DNA of 9,777 nucleotides from Brevundimonas vancanneytii. GTDB taxonomy: Bacteria; Pseudomonadota; Alphaproteobacteria; Caulobacterales; Caulobacteraceae. Position 1 is the first letter of the stretch, and every line of letters begins with the position of its first letter. The position numbers were made by a program, and so were the translations under genes. The stretch is from positions 1-9,777 of the forward strand of contig CAMCIP010000078.1 in NCBI GenBank assembly GCA_945874855.1, given 5' to 3'. This document shows positions 6,131 through 9,777 of this stretch, piece by piece. The notes beneath the pieces are model-generated. The model was not told the origin of the DNA. It saw nothing but the letters and a program-made list of their open reading frames with translations, and did no database searches.

Positions 6131-6312
6131 CCTCGACCGTCTGTCACACAGTCGAGCCCTAGGAGGTTCCCATGTCGGGCAACACGGCACTCGACCCCCT
6201 TGATTTCGCCGATCTTTCCGAGACCCTCCGCGACCATGCCCGGCGAGGTGTCCGCGGCTAGCATGTCCCAGTGAGGCTTGCTGTTCTGCCTGCGCATCGA
6301 AATACACCACAT
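6127..6312 (-). CDS. Possible small hypothetical ORF downstream of the DUF1223 gene
   Basis: This 61-codon minus-strand frame was not recognised. It would encode MWCISMRRQNSKPHWDMLAA and continue to a TAA at 6127. From the second Met (6297), 32 of the next 37 codons end in G or C, as expected for real genes in this genome; this falls off in the last 20 codons. It starts 34 bases after the DUF1223 stop on the same strand, so it could be a small operon tail or the decayed remnant of a longer gene. No good ribosome site precedes either ATG. It overlaps an opposing 29-codon ORF, and only one, or neither, is likely real. Confidence 0.25.
   Translation of the reverse strand: MWCISMRRQNSKPHWDMLAADTSPGMVAEGLGKIGEIKGVECRVARHGNLLGLDCVTDGRG
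6161..6261 (+). other. Shine-Dalgarno AGGAGG followed by a 29-codon ORF
   Basis: AGGAGG (6161-6166) stands five bases before an ATG (6172-6174) that opens a 29-codon frame, MSGNTALDPLDFADLSETLR and nine more residues, ending at a TAG (6259-6261). This is among the strongest ribosome-site matches in the window. Just upstream an imperfect hairpin can form: CTCGA (6132-6136) with TCGAG (6152-6156), and CTGT (6141-6144) with ACAG (6148-6151). The peptide was not recognised; 21 of 29 codons end in G/C. It could be a small gene, the start of a decayed gene, or chance. It opposes the minus-strand ORF at 6127-6312. Confidence 0.2.
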
Positions 6313-6346
6313 CGCCCAGCGAGGCGCGGCACCCCCCCCTCATCGA

Positions 6347-7093
6347 TCAGGGAACCAGCCGCCCCACGCCCAGGATCGGCCCGCCGCGCTGGGCCTGAAC
6401 GAGAACGGCCGTCGACAGGCCGGACGCCGACGGCGCGGGCAGGGCGAAGCCGACGGTCTCGCCGCGCCAGGATCCGAGACGCACCAGCTGCCGCACCACA
6501 TGGCTGTGCGGCAGGGTGCGCCCGCCGTTCTCGCCGCGCGCCACGGGCACCTCGACCGTGCGCGGATCATATCGGACCAGCCAGACGTCGGCGGCCGCCC
6601 TCGGCGGCGTCCCGCCGGCCAGCCCCACGCCCCCGCCCTTGAACCGCACCACCGGTCCGGTGAAGGCCAGATGGGCGTCGATGGCGCGCTCGATCTCCTG
6701 ACGGCGACCGCCGACCACATCGGTGCGGCCGTCGATCACGATCTGCGGCGTCCAGACGTTGTCGTTGCCCAGTCCGGCCTGATAGGCGCGCTGGCGGGCG
6801 GTGTATTCCGGCCGGGCGAAGGTGTCGGGCCAGCCCAGCCGGTCCCAGTAGGTCACGCCGTAGCTCAGCGCCAGGACGTCCGGCCGCGCGGCCAGCCGGG
6901 CCAGATTGGCGTTGGCCGGCGGACAGGACGAACAGCCCTGACTGGTGAACAGCTCCAGCACCACCGGATCCTCGGCCGGGGCGTGGGTGGGGCGCGGGGC
7001 GGCGAAACCGGCGGCCAGACCGGTCGCGGCGACCATGAGGCTCAGGGCAGCGAGGCGGAGGAGGAGGGGGCGAGGAGGGGTCATGCCCCCCAT
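6347..7093 (-). CDS. DUF1223 secreted thioredoxin-fold-like protein
   Basis: This protein of 248 residues (245 from the ATG at 7084) belongs to DUF1223, exported proteins with a thioredoxin-like fold and no settled function. An N-terminal hydrophobic segment (LLLRLAALSLMVAATGLAAG) after basic residues is a likely signal peptide, so the protein probably acts in the periplasm. The family signature follows: VVLELFTSQGCSSCPPANAN with the CSSC redox-type motif, then YGVTYWDRLGWPDTFARPEY, RQRAYQAGLG and VWTPQIVIDGR. Length fits the family. The choice of start is uncertain: neither ATG has a clear Shine-Dalgarno site, although G6 lies directly before the one at 7084. The mazG stop is 21 bases upstream, so it is probably the last well-supported gene of the transporter-mazG operon. 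Confidence 0.88.
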   Translation of the reverse strand: MGGMTPPRPLLLRLAALSLMVAATGLAAGFAAPRPTHAPAEDPVVLELFTSQGCSSCPPANANLARLAARPDVLALSYGVTYWDRLGWPDTFARPEYTARQRAYQAGLGNDNVWTPQIVIDGRTDVVGGRRQEIERAIDAHLAFTGPVVRFKGGGVGLAGGTPPRAAADVWLVRYDPRTVEVPVARGENGGRTLPHSHVVRQLVRLGSWRGETVGFALPAPSASGLSTAVLVQAQRGGPILGVGRLVP

Positions 7094-7114
7094 TCGCCGG
7101 CGGGCGGTGCGGGG

Positions 7115-7900
7115 TTACGCCCGCTCCGCGACCTTTGCCGCGTCCCACAGCGCGTCCATCTCGGCCAGATCGGACTGGTCCGGCGTCCGTCCAGCCCTCG
7201 CCAGTTCCGCCTCGATGAAGCCGAACCGTCGCACGAATTTGGCGTTGGCCCCCCGCAGCGCATCCTCCGGCTCCACCCCCAGCTTGCGCGCCAGATTGGC
7301 CACGACGAACAGCAGATCGCCCATCTCCTCGGCGGCCTTCGCTGTGTCGCCCGCCGCGATCTCGGCCTTCAGCTCGGCGACCTCCTCGTCCAGCTTGGCG
7401 AAGACCTCGTCGGTGGAGGGCCAGTCAAAGCCGACGCGGGCCGCACGCTTGGTCAGCTTGGCCGCCCGGTGCAGGGCGGGCAGGCCCACGGGCACGTCGT
7501 CCAGCACGCCGGTCTGCGCTTTCTGCGCCCGCTCGGCGGCCTTGATGTCCTCCCAGCGCAGTTTCTGGGCCGCGCCGTCGGACTTCGCGGCCTCGTCGCC
7601 GAAGACATGGGGGTGGCGGCGCTCCAGCTTGTCGGCGATGGCGGTGGCCACGTCGTCGAAGCCGAACAGCCCCTGCTCCTCGGCCATGCGGGCGTGGAAG
7701 ACGACCTGGAACAGCAGGTCGCCCAGCTCGCTCTCAAGGTCGGCCATGTCGCCCCGGTCGATGGCGTCGGCGACCTCATAGGCCTCCTCCAGCGTGTAGG
7801 GGGCGATGGTGGCGAAGGTCTGCTCCACGTCCCAGGGGCAGCCACCGTCGGGGTCGCGCAGCCGGACCATGATGGCGTTGAGCCGGTCGATGGGGGTCAC
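7115..7900 (-). CDS. mazG: Nucleoside triphosphate pyrophosphohydrolase MazG
   Basis: This 261-residue enzyme hydrolyses NTPs and dNTPs to the monophosphate and pyrophosphate, a cytoplasmic house-cleaning role. It has the two tandem MazG domains of the full-length type (E. coli MazG has 263). The N-terminal domain starts with RLRDPDGGCPWDVEQTF and has EEAYE (38-42) with ESELGD (56-61). The linker has ERRHPHVFGD and KLRWEDIKAAER. The C-terminal domain has DEEVAEL (171-177) and EEMGDLLFVVANLARKL (191-207). Metal-binding glutamates and aspartates are present in both domains. The frame is open further upstream, but family alignment puts the start at the GTG at 7898-7900. That codon overlaps the transporter stop as GTGA, so translation is likely coupled. 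Confidence 0.93.
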   Translation of the reverse strand: MTPIDRLNAIMVRLRDPDGGCPWDVEQTFATIAPYTLEEAYEVADAIDRGDMADLESELGDLLFQVVFHARMAEEQGLFGFDDVATAIADKLERRHPHVFGDEAAKSDGAAQKLRWEDIKAAERAQKAQTGVLDDVPVGLPALHRAAKLTKRAARVGFDWPSTDEVFAKLDEEVAELKAEIAAGDTAKAAEEMGDLLFVVANLARKLGVEPEDALRGANAKFVRRFGFIEAELARAGRTPDQSDLAEMDALWDAAKVAERA

Positions 7901-9246
7901 GCCGCTTCTCCGTCGCGGGCGGCCAGCCGGGCGCGAACCTCGGCGTGGGCCTCGGGCGTCAGCGGATAGACCCGCAGGACCAGGGCCGACACGGCCAGCA
8001 GGACCACCGGCGCGGCGATGAACAGCCACTGCAGGCCCAGGATGACCTCGGGATCGTTGACCGCGCCGGGCTTCGGATCGAAGCCGATCCATTCCAGCAC
8101 GGCGAAGGCCCCGACCGAGAAGGCATAGCCCAGCTTGGACGTGGCGTTCAGGATCGAGAACAGCAGGCCGGTCCGGTCGGCGCCGTCTTCCAGCCGGACC
8201 GCGTCCGAGGCGTCGGCCATCATGGCCCGCAGCAGCAGATCGGCCGCGCCGAAGGCCAGCCCCGCGCCGAACATCGCGGCCAGGGCGGCGGGGAAGTTGC
8301 CGGCCGGGACCAGCAGGGTGGCGGCGGCGAAGCTGACGGCGAAATAAACACTGCCCAGGGCCAGGGCCCTGTGCTTGCCGATGCGGGTGGCCAGCCAGGC
8401 CCAGACCGGCGCCCCGACCAGGCCGGCGACGAAATAGATCAGCAGCAGGATGGACGTCTGGTTCCGCTCAAACCCCCGCGCCTGCTCGAAAAAGTAGAAG
8501 AACAGCACCCCGATCAGGCCCCGCGCGGCCCCGAGCAGGAGGTCCGACAGCAGCAGCCGTCGCAGCACCGGCTTCAGGATCAGCGTCAGGGTCGCGCCGA
8601 TTCCGCCATGGGCGGGCGGGGTGACGTTGCGCGGCTCCGGCGTGAACAGGAAGGTCACGAGAAGGGCGACGGGCAGAAGGACCACGATGAAGCCGCCCTG
8701 CATCCGCACGGCCTCGACATAGGTGTGACCCAGGGCCTGGGCGCCCACCGGGATCAACAGTACGGCCAGAACCCCCAGGATGTTGGCCACCTGCCAGAAG
8801 CCGTAGATCCGCGAGCGCTGGTCGTAGTCGGGCGACAGGACCGCGGCCCAGCTCATCTGGCTGAGCAGGCTGATCGAATAGCCCAGGTACATGACCACCA
8901 GCCAGACCGCGAGGTGGGTGGCCCCCGCGCCCTGTCCGACGAAGAAGAGCATGGCGACGGATCCCATCAGGATCGGCGCGCCGATGGCCATCCAGACGCG
9001 ATAGCGGCCCCATTTTGTGGAGGTGCGGTCGATGACCATGCCCAGGAACGGATCGACCACGATGTCGGCCAGCCGGACGATCAGGAAGATCAGACTGACG
9101 GCCGCCAGGGGCACGCCCACGTGGCTGGCGTAGAACTCCGGCAGGGTGACGTAGACCGGCAGGCCCAGGGCCGCATAGGGCAGGCAGCTGGCGGCAAAGG
9201 CGGCCAGGGTGCGGTTCGACCTGCGCACGGTCGGGGCTGCGGTCAT
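7897..9246 (-). CDS. MFS transporter, GPH family (MelB-like sugar:cation symporter)
   Basis: This 449-residue inner-membrane protein has about twelve hydrophobic segments. It resembles the glycoside-pentoside-hexuronide:cation symporters (MFS_2). The first-loop signature reads RLADIVVDPFLGMVIDRTSTKWGRYRVW (59-85): D61-x3-D65 corresponds to the MelB cation-site pair D55/D59, and the basic GRYR follows. QMSWAAVLSPDYDQRSRIYGFWQ is also typical of the family (aligned with the ALxPELxxDxxER-type motif). The substrate is unknown; sugars or glycosides are likely from the family. The ATG at 9244-9246 has GGAGA six bases upstream. The frame stays open to 9525, but that extension is basic, overlaps the divergent gene and is not transporter-like. 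It is the first gene of the operon with mazG and the DUF1223 gene; no obvious metabolic link among the three was seen. Confidence 0.9.
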   Translation of the reverse strand: MTAAPTVRRSNRTLAAFAASCLPYAALGLPVYVTLPEFYASHVGVPLAAVSLIFLIVRLADIVVDPFLGMVIDRTSTKWGRYRVWMAIGAPILMGSVAMLFFVGQGAGATHLAVWLVVMYLGYSISLLSQMSWAAVLSPDYDQRSRIYGFWQVANILGVLAVLLIPVGAQALGHTYVEAVRMQGGFIVVLLPVALLVTFLFTPEPRNVTPPAHGGIGATLTLILKPVLRRLLLSDLLLGAARGLIGVLFFYFFEQARGFERNQTSILLLIYFVAGLVGAPVWAWLATRIGKHRALALGSVYFAVSFAAATLLVPAGNFPAALAAMFGAGLAFGAADLLLRAMMADASDAVRLEDGADRTGLLFSILNATSKLGYAFSVGAFAVLEWIGFDPKPGAVNDPEVILGLQWLFIAAPVVLLAVSALVLRVYPLTPEAHAEVRARLAARDGEAA

Positions 9247-9322
9247 GCGGGGTCTCCGGCGGCGCTCGAGTCGGCCACCCGGACAGTGCCAGCCTTTTGC
9301 GCGCGGCGGGAGCGCGGACTTG
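9247..9322. promoter_or_regulatory. Divergent intergenic region between transporter operon and exported protein gene
   Basis: These 76 bases should hold both divergent promoters. The transporter ribosome site (GGAGA, minus strand) is near 9253-9257, and a GGGAG (9308-9312) precedes the plus-strand ATG. A GAGTC at 9268-9272 fits the GANTC site of the CcrM methyltransferase used in Caulobacterales cell-cycle control; one site may be chance. No clear -35/-10 boxes or operator palindrome were seen. Confidence 0.35.
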
Positions 9323-9777
9323 ATGTGGACGCCGGACTGGGGCTTGTTCGCGTCCGTGACGCGCGCCGCCCTGTTCCTCTTGCTGAGCCTCGCCGCCGCC
9401 CTGTCGGCGGGCGGATCGGCATGGGCGCAGGACAGGGGCTGCATGACGGTGTCGGGCATGTGGGGCGGGTCAGCCCGGGCCAACGGCGGCTCGTCCTGGG
9501 GCCTGCAATGGGCGCCGTTCGGCACGGTGGAGTACGGCTGGGAGACCTATTTGCCGCTGGTGCAGAAGGAGCTGGGCACGGCCTGCGGACCCGGGACGCC
9601 CGCCTTCGCCGAGGCGCTGGCGCGGTTTCAGGACCGCCACGACCTGCCCATGACGGGCCAGTTCGACGCCGCCACCTTCGCCGTCTTCCGCGGCGTCTGG
9701 CAGGAGCGCCGCCCCTTCATCATGGCGCGGGTTCGCGGCGAGGACTGCCCGGAACCGGCGCACCAGCGCGACCTGGG
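9323..9777 (+). CDS. Exported protein with a peptidoglycan-binding-like domain (3' end outside window)
   Basis: The frame is open from the ATG at 9323 to the window end (151 full codons) and was found by direct translation. The N-terminus is a signal peptide: VTRAALFLLLSLAAALSAGG with probable cleavage after AWA before QDRGCM (about residue 35/36). The mature part has LVQKELGTACGPGTPAFAEA and LARFQDRHDLPMTGQFDAAT, the pattern of a PG_binding_1-type fold (LQ..LG, ..AL..FQ...GL..TG..D..T). It then continues WQERRPFIMARVRGEDCPEP. Proteins of this layout often carry a C-terminal cell-wall hydrolase such as a D,D-carboxypeptidase, but that part is not visible, so no enzymatic function is assigned. 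GGGAG (9308-9312) lies 10 bases before the ATG; an in-frame TTG directly upstream (9320) is a less likely start. Confidence 0.8.
   Translation, partial: MWTPDWGLFASVTRAALFLLLSLAAALSAGGSAWAQDRGCMTVSGMWGGSARANGGSSWGLQWAPFGTVEYGWETYLPLVQKELGTACGPGTPAFAEALARFQDRHDLPMTGQFDAATFAVFRGVWQERRPFIMARVRGEDCPEPAHQRDL

Noticed and set aside
5371..6216. GCCGAT followed by a T-rich stretch at both 5371 and 6207 as possible island-flanking direct repeats
   Set aside because: Only six bases match exactly, which is expected by chance over this distance.
6020..6343. 107-codon minus-strand frame spanning the HEPN-like gene start and the small ORFs
   Set aside because: It is Arg/Gly-rich with no recognisable motif, and lies out of frame with the better-supported candidates.
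6278..7969. A 563-codon plus-strand open frame antisense to the DUF1223 and mazG genes
   Set aside because: It is Gly/His/Arg/Gln-rich with no family motif, and lies opposite two well-supported genes. In GC-rich DNA long antisense frames arise because stop codons are rare.
7901..8092. N-terminal extension of the mazG frame to 8092
   Set aside because: It is Arg/Gly-rich, lies wholly inside the transporter gene and is absent from the MazG family; the GTG at 7900 gives the family length.
9247..9525. N-terminal extension of the transporter frame to 9525
   Set aside because: It is basic and low in hydrophobicity, overlaps the signal-peptide gene on the other strand, and the ATG at 9246 has a good ribosome site.

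Overview
The window is GC-rich bacterial chromosome (about 75% G+C in its richer stretches) and reads as Caulobacterales, most likely Brevundimonas or a close relative. The basis is gene content and order: ntrY-ntrX, a D-amino-acid-transaminase-like gene, hfq and hflX on the plus strand is a typical alphaproteobacterial cluster. The genus is an inference from gene order and protein sequence, not a database match.

Positions 2-4920 are a tight plus-strand block. It holds the C-terminal part of the sensor kinase NtrY (cut by the window edge), its response regulator NtrX, a class IV PLP aminotransferase, the RNA chaperone Hfq and the GTPase HflX. ntrX overlaps the aminotransferase gene by one base, and hflX begins at a TTG directly after the hfq stop. 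The NtrX ATPase domain has no recognisable GAFTGA loop, so it is unlikely to act as a classical sigma-54 activator. A double hairpin of a repeat-like kind closes the block (4924-4977), and next to it lies a convergent minus-strand DUF559 (Vsr-like) gene.

Positions about 5367-6346 are accessory. Base composition falls abruptly (21 G/C in the 60 bases 5641-5700, against 45 in 5281-5340). The main content is one minus-strand gene split by a single-base frameshift in an A6 run. Rejoined, it gives a protein of about 200-216 residues with an RNLIAH (R-x4-H) motif typical of HEPN-domain RNases. A 27-bp in-frame near-match to the DUF1223 gene lies just upstream of the DUF559 start. Small, weakly supported ORFs lie between the broken gene and DUF1223.

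Positions 6347-9246 are a minus-strand operon in transcription order: a GPH-type (MelB-like) sugar:cation symporter, the nucleotide pyrophosphohydrolase MazG (4-base overlap with the transporter gene), and a secreted DUF1223 thioredoxin-fold-like protein. Diverging from it at 9323 is the start of an exported protein with a peptidoglycan-binding-like domain, cut off by the window end.

No RNA genes, CRISPR arrays, intact insertion sequences or origins were seen. The most unusual part is the low-GC insert with its frameshifted HEPN-like gene; the rest is ordinary core genome.
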